Shown here: positions 25,701-33,969 of the stretch, piece after piece | How positions within the stretch are numbered: position 1 is the stretch's first letter | How the letters are laid out: each line of letters starts with the position of its first letter | NCBI GenBank assembly: GCA_016879935.1 | Contig: JAACJQ010000141.1 | Span: 1-38,745 of the forward strand | Direction of reading: 5' to 3' | DNA: 38,745 bases | From: Archangiaceae bacterium | GTDB lineage: Bacteria > Myxococcota > Myxococcia > Myxococcales > Myxococcaceae | Notes under the pieces: model-generated | What the model saw: only the letters and a program-made list of their open reading frames with translations | Databases searched by the model: none | Told to the model about the DNA's origin: nothing | Made by a program: the position numbers and the translations under genes

Positions 25701-26131
25701 GAGCTGCCCGACAGCCGCATGGCCGAGCGGGTCTTGAGCTTGCGCAGCTCGCCATACGGAATGACGTCGAACCGTTTGTCGCCCAGCCACGCCTGCACGA
25801 ACAGCGGCTTGCCGGTCTCACACATCACCTCGTAGCGGCCGACGGCGTCGACGGGCAGCTCGAGCTGCTGCGCCACCGAAGGCGGGAGCCCGAGGCGTGA
25901 CTCGAACACCGAGAGCGCGCGCCGGGGGTCGGTGCGCATCAGCTCCTTCAGCGCGACGCGGCGGGCCTTCGCGAGCGGCAGGCCTTCTTTCTCGAGGCGT
26001 GTGCGGTCGAGGTCGCTGTCGGCGGAGCGATACGAGCGCGCCCAGGTGGCGAAGCGCGTGAAGTCGTCATCACCGGCGAACGCCGACGACGACGCGAGCA
26101 GCGTCAGAGCGAGGAGAATGGCGCGCAGCAT
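19745..26131 (-). CDS. Gametolysin-like metalloprotease joined in frame to a CAP/MopE-repeat protein, two MYXO-CTERM tails
   Basis: One uninterrupted frame of 2128 codons. It begins with signal peptide MLRAILLALTLLASSSAFA. A zincin domain carries HELGHNFGLRH (H301, E302, H305, H311) and a downstream FDTMGG Met-turn-like motif, fitting the M11/gametolysin-type clan. Beta modules follow: PKD-like (about 490-590), four carboxypeptidase-regulatory-like (about 590-920), then PKD- and Ig-like domains to about 1285. A Gly/Thr linker leads to PKGCGCSG (C1311, C1313), a hydrophobic stretch and RRRRERR, a complete MYXO-CTERM tail. Translation then continues into AVLLAGC (C1360, a lipobox), a CAP/SCP-like domain (about 1385-1560) and six MopE-type motifs such as CDGLDNDCDG between about 1740 and 2057. 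A second PKGCGCSG tail (C2104, C2106) ends it. This looks like two surface proteins fused by loss of a stop, a true polyprotein, or a sequencing error; see the junction entry. Confidence 0.8.
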   Translation of the reverse strand: MLRAILLALTLLASSSAFAGDDDFTRFATWARSYRSADSDLDRTRLEKEGLPLAKARRVALKELMRTDPRRALSVFESRLGLPPSVAQQLELPVDAVGRYEVMCETGKPLFVQAWLGDKRFDVIPYGELRKLKTRSAMRLSGSSLDDVMALDDGAVPYSNPVDPQPSPYTIGNKRVLYIRVDFSDDPGEPLTVATAQNVLVQLDRYYRAASFNQTSITGTVTPTVLRMPRTKASYGSMNATSQLLNDARAAAATAGFPQANFDFEVVGFRRISAWSWAGLGFVGARGTWINGSYGLGVIAHELGHNFGLRHANFWQAPNETIIGAGSSQEYGNPFDTMGGGNIDETTGLQGHFNAWYKWDLDWFSNAQIQVVSQPAQSGSFQVYDLEQPSLGGLHGLRVPISGARDYWVEFRPTEGGLLARSAVIFWGYPQAAESNLLDMNPGTATATDAPLQIGRTFSDPGAGIHITPTSVATTMPSSINVTVNRGAFTTNRPPTIMLTASMTQAAVNQQVTFNAMATDPDGDALAYWWESLQAPANETFTSTNTAMVTNRFTTVRDAVMRVTVSDMKGGTSSANVIVRVGNPTTTRISGRVTDVNTMLGVDGVRVVSGMRTTLTDSNGDYVLVGVTPTSTTVTASKPGWTLSPSFTNPVTVPTTGATNLNFNAIRAGFGIFGNVTSVMQPLAGVTISAGAYTTISSATGTWQLTNVPNGQYTLTARGMPGQTFRLTNCVNPITVNGNPVTGCNFVEEVVPVSGVVTGTMGPHTVTDGVRSVQTTLMGASWAFSFPRVPAGSYNFTASAPNQRIVPMFMNPVNVGSMPITNLVFNATASTQGPLWLVRGSIDEAGAPLLATEVRATQDDGGIVSSGITDGRGSYVLANVPEGTWTVAPFKPGFTFAPATRSVTLDGGDVTGQDFSVQGANARPIIIVPPSATPIPIVGTTADLFVLADDPAPGSEADLTYQWTRTFGPQMVTFNNNGNNGAKNVTVTFQRAGAYSFRVTATDLGNLTVSADLPVVVLATATSVNIFGVPTGPINVGDSRQFTASGTDQFGQPIDSAEDIEWAVSGCGTITPTGRFTATSTGMCTVTATVGGRMATANLRTEIGPVPRITMGPTVTPSPVVGGAATGSVSATDDMDESKLTYTWGASNPPALVTFTPNGTNAAKSTTITFGAPGQYTLRVDVKDERELTVTGFVTVTVQDGVAKVEVTPSMANVSTGGTQTFTAQGKDFSGADAQAPGCTWTASAGSIDANGAFTAPSTAQAVSVTATCGVFVATASVNVTDGSGTGGGSTGGTGGGAGGGGGTTQMPKGCGCSGSGDAALLLPLLGLLAARRRRERRSSALVTSAVVVAPVMAVLLAGCAGTSAPESSEPVASVTQELGEPSGGFPGDQERMLHVLMNQSRVSAKTPNGMCGDFTGEFGATVDKAPFVYAREGNLGARFSARHMAEIGCYQNESCCELGDAGSGVGCLSPGACTGAMCGQTCDAGVGQTAQARYSLFGFNTLSATTIARNVPSAYDLWCTLMQSAQNRPSIYADGGTEFAAGLFRAEGSQCSMPYWAVAYGRGAVTIPRIPAASAMHPPPNPGSTAQLYFAANYFDPSRKAPKRSTVVIAGHCFDMDRAWGQPSNGTYETHFPDPDVLPNGCHPYYFVFTDGDGARHTYPSVGSLQVALGVDQTCPTPYDPGAQLPADCETNEPQCPEGERRACYTADTNTLRAGECRQGTQICRNGFWGACRDQIGPFIEACDGLDNDCDGMIDEDNPGGGASCSVAGEFGVCQAGERRCQSGRLSCLPLNQPTTETCNGLDDDCDGVPDDGLGQTACGLGNCYRLVNNCFNGVPQVCDAGTGSPEVDDMKDNDCDGLYDEDFDCRFPDGGPRPSRSFYAGPGTVPTRPCAEGVLQCNRADGGWFVAFAGKIPTPEICNNQDDDCDGLQEVARETQALIGYDRCGSGACARKSVGRCTAGTMQTCTPNMPTAEICDGLDNDCNGTVDDMCTCRADEPRPCYTGPSETRGVGACRGGMRTCTNGSYTRCTGEVKPSLELCNGVDDDCDGTVDDLCVGMGGGTAQPGDGGATGGGAAGGGSAGGGQAMAGGAAGGGATEMPKGCGCSGVEGGLSVLALALTLLRRRSR
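22060..22210 (-). other. Internal MYXO-CTERM tail running directly into a lipoprotein signal
   Basis: Codons 1308-1358 of the large frame. The sorting tail PKGCGCSG, then LLLPLLGLLAARRRRERR, would normally be followed by a stop. Here 13 codons later a second signal-like sequence begins: V1343 (GTG at 22105) or M1353 (ATG at 22075), a hydrophobic run and the lipobox AGC at C1360. The Arg cluster that should end the first protein could also serve as the n-region of the second signal peptide. Neither GTG nor ATG has a well-placed ribosome site; GGGAAAGG lies about 15 bases before the GTG. A separate second gene of about 776-786 residues is the alternative reading. Confidence 0.6.
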
Positions 26132-26217
26132 GAGGGGCTCCAGGTGCGCAGGCCGGCCGCCCGCGACGAAGCGCCGTCATAGCCCCGGGATGCACGGGGT
26201 TTCCACACGATGTGCAC

Positions 26218-26241
26218 GGCCCATCGACGCTGAAATGGGCC
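26218..26241 (-). terminator. Hairpin directly after the hybrid kinase stop
   Basis: GGCCCAT (26218-26224) and ATGGGCC (26235-26241) are perfect complements around a 10-base loop. The hairpin abuts the stop codon of the hybrid kinase gene (26242-26244) on the minus strand. A second, weaker pair, CCCCG (26183-26187) and CGGGG (26195-26199), lies farther along. There is no T-run on the minus strand, so this is a possible but unproven terminator ahead of the metalloprotease gene. Confidence 0.35.
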
Positions 26242-28668
26242 TCAGCGCGGGGGAGTCAGCACGCGCTTGAGCGTCGCGACCGCTTCGTCGAGCTTCCACG
26301 GCTTGAGCAAGACGGCGGCGACGCCGAGGCGGCCCAGCTCTTCTTTGTCGAGGTGCGACGCGAACCCGCTCGACACGATGACGGGCAACGTCGGCCGCAC
26401 CGCGCGCAGCGACTTCGTGAACTCTTCTCCGCTCATCTGCGGCATCGAGAGGTCGGTCAGTACGGCGTCGAAGCCCTGCGGCTTCTGACGAAACGCCTCG
26501 AGGGCCGCGCGCGGGTCGTCGAACACCGTGGTGCGATACCCGAGCGTCTCGAGCAGCTTCGCGCTCACCCGCGCCATGCCCGGGTGGTCGTCGACGAGCA
26601 TGAGGTGCTGGCCTTCTCCCGGCTGGTCGTCATCGGCGTCGACGGCCGGCAGGTACACCTCGAAGGTCGAGCCCGTGCCCGGTGCGCTGGTCGCGAACAC
26701 CGCGCCGTCGTGACCCGTCACCACCGACTGCACCACGGCGAGGCCGAGCCCCGAACGCGCCGTGCTGGTGGAGTAGTACGGCTCGAAGATTCGCCGCCGC
26801 GTCGCTTCGTCCATGCCCGGCCCGGTGTCGCTGACGACGAGGCGGGCGAAGGAGCCAGCCCGCAGCGGCGGCCTCGAGGCGGCCTGGTCGAAGGAGATGC
26901 GCGCGAGCTCGAGCGAGACCGTCAGCTTCCCGCCGTCAGGCATCGACTGCAGCGCGTTGGTGCAGAGGTTCAGCAAGACCTGGTGCAGCTGCACCGAGTC
27001 TCCGGGCACCCGCACGTCGGAGAGGGTTCGCACCACGTCGACCGAGGGCGCGGTGGCCGAGAGCTGACGCAGCACCTCGTCGACGAGCGGCTTCAAGTCG
27101 ACGGGCCGCTTCTCATCGGGGCGGCGCCGGCCGTAGTTCGCGATGCGCCGGGCGAGCTCCCTTCCCCGCGACGTCGCTTCGAGAATCGCGCGCTGCGCTT
27201 CGGGTGCCGCCGTGCCATCGACGAGCCGCTGCGCGTGGGCATCGATGGCCGAGAGCAGGCTGCCGACGTCGTGCGCCACGTGCGTCGCGAGGCGCGCCAG
27301 GGCTTCGTTCTTCTGCGCCTCGGCGAGCTGCGTCTCGAGCTGACGCGACAGGCGCTCGGTGAGACGTTGTGTCGTCACGTCACGCGCGACCGAGGCGAGC
27401 CGCTGCACCCGGCCCGTGTCGTCGAGCATGGGAATGATGGCGGTGTTGTACACGCGCGGCCCCGTGGGCAGCGGCAGCTCGTGTTCGTAGACGATGGGCA
27501 GGCGTGCGCGAATGGCCTGCTGGTAGCGCTCGTTGAGGCGAGAAGCGGCGACGGGCGGCACCACCTCGTGGGCTTCTCTGCCGACGACGTCGTCACGGCG
27601 GTAGCCGGTCGACTGCTCCACCGCGGGGTTGATGTCTTCACAGAACACGCGGCCGTCGACGGCGACGCGGTAGAGCAGAATGTTGTCGGACGAGTAGCGG
27701 AAGATGTCCTTGAAGCGGCGCTCCGAGAGCGTGAGCGCGGTCTCGATGCGGCGCCGTTCGGTCGTCTCCAGGGCGAGTGACACGACGTCGGCCAGCGCGC
27801 TCGAGAAGACCTCTTCAGCGGCGCTCCAGCGGCGGGGTGGGCCGCGGTGCTCGATGCAGAGCGCGCCGACGAGCTCACTGCGCAGTCGCAGGGCGACGTC
27901 GAGCGTCGAGGTGATGCCTTCGGGCTCGAAGTAGCTGTGGGTGAACTCGCGCGTGCGCGGGTCGGTGGTGGCGTTGGCCGAGGCGAGCACGCGGCTCGAG
28001 CCGAGCGTCTCGAAGTAGACCGGGTGTTCGTCTTTGTGCAGCTGGGTGCCGTGCGAGTGCAGCGCGGTCTTGGCGTCGTAGAGATCGAGCAGCGTCAGCG
28101 AGCGGCGGTCGTCGGTGTAGACCCACACGCCGCAGCGATCGACGCCCATGCTCTTCGTGCAGCGCCTGGTGATCTCCTGCAGCATCGCGGTGAGGTCGTC
28201 ACCGCTGAAGACGGGGCTGCGGGCGAGCTCGACGAGGGCGGCGGTGGCTTCGCGCAGCTGCCGCTCCTTCTCTTCTTCGGCGGCCTCTTCACGGGCTTCA
28301 CGCTGCAGGCGCGCGAGCACGGCCGACAAGCCGAGCAGGCCGGGCCGGAAGACCCAGTCGGAGGCGCCGGTGGCGAGCCAGGTGATGACGTCGGACTCCT
28401 GGCGGGCATCGGCGACGACGACGACGGGAGCGCGCTGGCCCACGTCGTCGAGCAGCGCGACCCAACCCGCCGCGTCGAGCGAGGAGGAGAGCAGGTCGAC
28501 GAGCACGGCGTCGAAGCGCATGGCCGTGAGCAGCGGCCGGGGGTTCTCGTCTCCACGCAGGCGCTCGAGGCGCACGGTGCCGTTGTCGGAGGCGAGCGCA
28601 CGATGCACCCAGCCGGCATCGTCGTCGGTGCCGCCGATCAGCAGGAGCTGGGGCGTGGCGCGCTTCAT
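26242..28668 (-). CDS. Hybrid sensor histidine kinase (receiver-like, GAF, PAS, kinase, receiver)
   Basis: 808 residues from the ATG at 28668; a longer in-frame reading upstream crosses the divergent promoter and lacks kinase-like sequence. An N-terminal receiver-like domain (about 5-125) has D58 but lacks the conserved Lys (FRPG in place of a KP motif). A charged helix (EEAAEEEKERQLREA) leads to a GAF domain (about 165-315), then PAS (about 325-445, FRYSSDNILLYRV, NPAVEQSTGYRRDDVVG). The HisKA site is H466 (THVAHDVGSLL). The ATPase domain has NLCTNALQSMP, DTGPGMD and SGLGLAVVQSV. The C-terminal receiver has VDD, phosphoacceptor D739 (LTDLSMP) and a Lys in LLKPW. No membrane segment is present. 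Output probably passes by phosphorelay to a distant protein. It is an orphan, with no regulator gene adjacent. Confidence 0.92.
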   Translation of the reverse strand: MKRATPQLLLIGGTDDDAGWVHRALASDNGTVRLERLRGDENPRPLLTAMRFDAVLVDLLSSSLDAAGWVALLDDVGQRAPVVVVADARQESDVITWLATGASDWVFRPGLLGLSAVLARLQREAREEAAEEEKERQLREATAALVELARSPVFSGDDLTAMLQEITRRCTKSMGVDRCGVWVYTDDRRSLTLLDLYDAKTALHSHGTQLHKDEHPVYFETLGSSRVLASANATTDPRTREFTHSYFEPEGITSTLDVALRLRSELVGALCIEHRGPPRRWSAAEEVFSSALADVVSLALETTERRRIETALTLSERRFKDIFRYSSDNILLYRVAVDGRVFCEDINPAVEQSTGYRRDDVVGREAHEVVPPVAASRLNERYQQAIRARLPIVYEHELPLPTGPRVYNTAIIPMLDDTGRVQRLASVARDVTTQRLTERLSRQLETQLAEAQKNEALARLATHVAHDVGSLLSAIDAHAQRLVDGTAAPEAQRAILEATSRGRELARRIANYGRRRPDEKRPVDLKPLVDEVLRQLSATAPSVDVVRTLSDVRVPGDSVQLHQVLLNLCTNALQSMPDGGKLTVSLELARISFDQAASRPPLRAGSFARLVVSDTGPGMDEATRRRIFEPYYSTSTARSGLGLAVVQSVVTGHDGAVFATSAPGTGSTFEVYLPAVDADDDQPGEGQHLMLVDDHPGMARVSAKLLETLGYRTTVFDDPRAALEAFRQKPQGFDAVLTDLSMPQMSGEEFTKSLRAVRPTLPVIVSSGFASHLDKEELGRLGVAAVLLKPWKLDEAVATLKRVLTPPR

Positions 28669-28793
28669 ACGAAAGGAGTCCCCCACAGAGAGCCGCGGCA
28701 CCTTGCCTGAAGCCGGGGCGAAAGACACGACCACGCGTCGGGCAAACGCCAGCGAAGCGCGGCGAGGGCTCGGGCATGGGAGTAGCCTGACCG

Positions 28794-29141
28794 GTGATTG
28801 TGCTGAGGCTCCGACTCTCACGCTCGATGATGCTCGTCTTCTTCCTGCTGGCATGCCGGCGTGAGCCCCCACGCGCGGACTGCCGAGAGATTCTCGAGGC
28901 TGTCGAAAGCTCGTCGTGCAGGGCAACGCTCCTCGCCAGGTGCGGAGTGAAGGACCTGCCAATCCACGTCGAGTTCGAAGACGGCGGACGGTGCGATGCA
29001 CAGGTGTTCGATCAGTGGACCGCCAGCCCCCAGAGCGTTTCGCGTGAGCCAGATGGCGGCGTTCTCGTCGCGGTGAACTTCTGCGGTGGTTGTTCGAGTC
29101 GAGACGACGAGCCGTTCCTGCTGCACCACGGGAAGGATTAG
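28794..29141 (+). CDS. Small lipoprotein, hypothetical
   Basis: 115 residues from a GTG (GGGAG upstream); two in-frame ATGs at 28827 and 28830 would shorten the signal peptide and remove its Arg residues, so the GTG is preferred. The leader LRLRLSRSMMLVFFLLAC ends in a good lipobox (LLAC), giving a lipidated Cys at 21. The mature chain has several Cys residues (CREI, SSCRATLLARC, GGRC, NFCGGC) that could form disulfides. I do not recognise the family. The next gene starts 4 bases after its stop, which points to an operon. It is divergent from the hybrid kinase gene. Confidence 0.65.
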   Translation: MIVLRLRLSRSMMLVFFLLACRREPPRADCREILEAVESSSCRATLLARCGVKDLPIHVEFEDGGRCDAQVFDQWTASPQSVSREPDGGVLVAVNFCGGCSSRDDEPFLLHHGKD

Positions 29142-29144
29142 CCA

Positions 29145-29687
29145 ATGAACGACGGTGAAGAGATCGTCCTTCGAGACATCCAGGTTCTCCTGGAGTCGCT
29201 CCGCCGTGCACCTCGCGTCGATCTGTGGGCGGTTGTCAGCGCACTCAGTCTTGTCAAACAGCTCGAGGGCTCCGCACGCCTCTGGGGCATGCGGCTGGTC
29301 GCCAATGCTCTGATCCGAGGCCGTGCATTTCCTGACGTCGCAGCAACGCTGTGCGCTGAGCTGCTCGAACTCCGGGCCGATGCGACGGCCATCGACCTTG
29401 CGGCAGAACTTGCGGAGCTGGGTGGGGACTATGAGAAGGCGCGGGCGTACCGCCGACTCAAGAGTGAAGTGCCCAGCTTCGACGACGAGCCGGACGCGTT
29501 CACGAACGTGTTCTCCACCGTCACTTCGCAGTGGGTCAGGCAGCGAAAGCCGCCGATGTCAGGGCGTGAGCGATTGGAGTGGCACTTCGCGCTCGTGGAA
29601 CGGCTCGAGAAAGCCGCTCGCGGGCCGAAGCGGCGTCAGTCCGCCAAGAGAACACCACCGTCGAGAAAGCGCCGTACGGCTCGATGA
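29145..29687 (+). CDS. Helical hypothetical protein
   Basis: 180 residues, mostly helical. Repeated hydrophobic heptad-like stretches (VSALSLVKQLEG, LCAELLELRADATAIDLAAEL, EKARAYRRLKSE) resemble a short helical-repeat scaffold but match no family I know. The C-terminus is strongly basic (RGPKRRQSAKRTPPSRKRR), which could bind nucleic acid or acidic partners. No signal peptide or membrane segment is present. It follows the lipoprotein gene by 3 bases. Confidence 0.65.
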   Translation: MNDGEEIVLRDIQVLLESLRRAPRVDLWAVVSALSLVKQLEGSARLWGMRLVANALIRGRAFPDVAATLCAELLELRADATAIDLAAELAELGGDYEKARAYRRLKSEVPSFDDEPDAFTNVFSTVTSQWVRQRKPPMSGRERLEWHFALVERLEKAARGPKRRQSAKRTPPSRKRRTAR

Positions 29688-29724
29688 CCCGACGACCCAA
29701 GACTCATCTCAGCCGTGAGGACTC

Positions 29725-30288
29725 ATGCTCGATTTATCGGAACTCCTGAAAACAAGCGGACTGCCAGCCCCAGGCAAGAACGTTGGCTTCACATTCGTGG
29801 AGCACGGCGGATACGAAGTGGTTCTGTATAGAACAGAGGCTGGCGTGGGCGCTTTTTCCCGGGGAGAGGGAGACCCAAGATTCGAACGTCTCGAGGTCGG
29901 TTTCCCTGCCGACTGCGAGATCGCCGAGTTGGTTCCCGCCATCGGCTCTTCGCATGTCGCCTTCATGGCGAGAGGACCAAGCCGCCGCTCAGGGAGCCCG
30001 ATTGTTGGCCGCGATACCTGGGTTCGAGTGGTTGATCTTGTCTCCAGGGAGTCGTACGAGCTTCTGGGTGACCCTGATGCGCCGAAATGGGTCGTGAAGC
30101 TGATCGGCCCAGCATCAAACGGTTTCTTTGCCGTCACGCTCGAGATGGTTGAGACGATCAAGGATGGGCGGACTCATTTCATAGCGCGATACCAACTCAT
30201 CAAGGTCAGCTTGCCATCGTTCAATATCGATGAGCTCAATGACAGAATTGGTGCACTTTGGGCGAGCGCCAATCAATCACGCGGCTAA
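29725..30288 (+). CDS. Hypothetical protein, beta-rich
   Basis: 187 residues, no recognised family. Alternating hydrophobic pattern (VGFTFVEHGGYEVVLYRTEAG, then VAFMARG, then TWVRVVDLVSRESYELL) suggests a beta-propeller-blade or immunity-protein-like fold. Its codon use is less GC-biased than its neighbours: it uses TTA Leu, AGA Arg, AAA Lys and ACA Thr within the first 40 codons, codons rare elsewhere in the window, which suggests horizontal acquisition. GTGAGGACTC precedes the ATG. It ends one base before the stop of the convergent kinase gene. A toxin-neutralising role is only a guess. Confidence 0.65.
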   Translation: MLDLSELLKTSGLPAPGKNVGFTFVEHGGYEVVLYRTEAGVGAFSRGEGDPRFERLEVGFPADCEIAELVPAIGSSHVAFMARGPSRRSGSPIVGRDTWVRVVDLVSRESYELLGDPDAPKWVVKLIGPASNGFFAVTLEMVETIKDGRTHFIARYQLIKVSLPSFNIDELNDRIGALWASANQSRG

Positions 30289-30289
30289 G

Positions 30290-32524
<2,235 letters not shown>

Positions 32525-32563
32525 GAGCACGTGACGGTAGCACGCGGCTCGAAGGGCGCACGT

Positions 32564-33868
32564 TCAGGGCGGGTCGACGTCGAGGCGGTTCTCCACCACG
32601 TCCTGCACCGCGCGCGGCACGTCGGACAGGAAGTCGAGCCCCGTTGCCTGCTCGATGGAGCGCGCCGTCACGCGGAACTGTCGCCAGTTGCCGCTCACCG
32701 TCGTGGTGTTGGGCACGATGACGGCGATGACGCGCGTCGAGGTGGTGAGGTTCGCGGTGGGCGCTCCGTCGAAGACGACGGCGACCTTGAACGTCGAGAG
32801 CGGCACGGGCACGCCGGCGCCGATGTTCTGCGGCGTGACGCCAAAGATGGGCCCAGCAGTGATGACCACGGTCTTGCCCTGCGCGACGAGCGTGCGGGCT
32901 TCGTCTTCGAGCGTGGCCCAGGTGCCGGCGTTGCTCGCGTGCGTCTGCGGAACGATGTTGGTGAAGACGAAGGTCGCGTCGTTGTCGAGGTCAGTGCTGG
33001 TGCGGTCGGCGCTCGGGCAGAGGTGGCCGCGGTCGAACCCGCTGTTGCGGAAGTCTTCGTCGCGCGCCTGACCGGCAGTCGTGGGCAGCTGCGTGTCGCG
33101 GCGGAAGGAGGTCGCGCGCGTGGCACTTCCAAGCCAGGTCGGGTCGAGCCGCCATGAGACCCAACGCGGCGTCTTGAGAGTGGTGTCGTACGAGCTGACG
33201 TACTGCGGCTTCACGAGCAGCCAGCGATCGAGGCGGCCGACCGAGGAGTCGTCGGGAAGACCGAGCACCGTGTGCGTGCTGAGCGCGACGCCAGCAGTGC
33301 CGACTCCTGCGTCGATCGCGACGACGCCCGCGTCCACATTCGAAATGACGACACCTGCATCGAACGGCACAACGACGACGCCGGCGTCCACATTCGGAAT
33401 GACGGCACCGGCATCGAACGGCGCAACGACGACGCCTGCGTCCACATTCGGAATGACGGCACCTGCATCGAGCGGCGCAACGACGACGCCTGCGTCCACA
33501 TTCGGAATGACGACACCGGCATCGAACGGCACAACGACGACGCCCGCGTCCACATTCGGAATGGCGACGCCTGCATCGAACGGAACAGCGACGATGCCAG
33601 CGTCGAATTCCGAAGTGACTCCACCTGCATCGACACCGGAAGCACCGACGCCCGCATCGACCTCGACGACACCTGCGTCGACTTCCGCCCCTGCATCGAA
33701 CTTCGCCGCGTCGACCTCTTCGGCAGGCTGATCGACCGGCGCCTGCGCAACCGTGGTCGCGCGCGGCTCATCATCGACGTGCACCAACACGTCCGACGAG
33801 CCGCCGCACGACCACCACCACGTACATGTGAGCGCCAGCAGGAGACAGCGCCGAGGGAGGAGCGGCAC
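32564..33868 (-). CDS. NucA-type DNA/RNA non-specific endonuclease lipoprotein
   Basis: 434 residues from a GTG with GGAG 4 bases upstream. The leader LLPRRCLLLALTCTWWWSC probably ends at lipidated C21, with an unusual WWSC site. Residues 50-190 are an acidic DAG-rich spacer made of 9-residue units such as VDAGVVVVP and FDAGVVIPN; five 54-bp repeats encode it. The catalytic domain (about 205-434) is a beta-beta-alpha-metal nuclease of the NUC family: RRDTQLPTTAGQARDEDF leads to FDRGHLCPSADRT with the catalytic DRGH (His282), then NIVPQTHASNAGTW, which carries the metal-binding Asn. Such secreted nucleases degrade DNA and RNA without sequence preference. A surface-anchored nuclease for nutrient scavenging or predation is inferred. 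Confidence 0.9.
   Translation of the reverse strand: MPLLPRRCLLLALTCTWWWSCGGSSDVLVHVDDEPRATTVAQAPVDQPAEEVDAAKFDAGAEVDAGVVEVDAGVGASGVDAGGVTSEFDAGIVAVPFDAGVAIPNVDAGVVVVPFDAGVVIPNVDAGVVVAPLDAGAVIPNVDAGVVVAPFDAGAVIPNVDAGVVVVPFDAGVVISNVDAGVVAIDAGVGTAGVALSTHTVLGLPDDSSVGRLDRWLLVKPQYVSSYDTTLKTPRWVSWRLDPTWLGSATRATSFRRDTQLPTTAGQARDEDFRNSGFDRGHLCPSADRTSTDLDNDATFVFTNIVPQTHASNAGTWATLEDEARTLVAQGKTVVITAGPIFGVTPQNIGAGVPVPLSTFKVAVVFDGAPTANLTTSTRVIAVIVPNTTTVSGNWRQFRVTARSIEQATGLDFLSDVPRAVQDVVENRLDVDPP
33330..33599 (-). repeat. Five tandem 54-bp repeats encoding the DAG spacer
   Basis: The marker GCGTCCACATTC recurs at 33330, 33384, 33438, 33492 and 33546, exactly 54 bases apart, and a degraded copy (GCGTCGAATTC) begins at 33600. 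Each unit encodes two 9-residue pieces (FDAG-x-x-I-P-N and VDAG-V-V-V-x-P). Units differ by a few bases. The length keeps the frame, so copy-number change would lengthen or shorten the linker without disrupting the nuclease. Confidence 0.9.
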
Positions 33869-33969
33869 ATCGCTCCACAGAGCAGCCCGCGTGCCTCGTC
33901 GAGACGACCGGAATCAGTGCCCAGCTCGCGAGTCAGGGCCGGGCGCGAGGTCGCCGTGACCCTCCGCCC

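Noticed and set aside
28669-29211. N-terminal extension of the hybrid kinase to 989 residues
   Set aside because: The extra 181 codons are Arg-rich, cross the divergent promoter and overlap the lipoprotein gene; the ATG at 28668 begins a normal receiver-like domain.
33330-33599. CRISPR array
   Set aside because: The 54-bp units are contiguous with no unique spacers and keep a coding frame, so this is a protein-repeat region.
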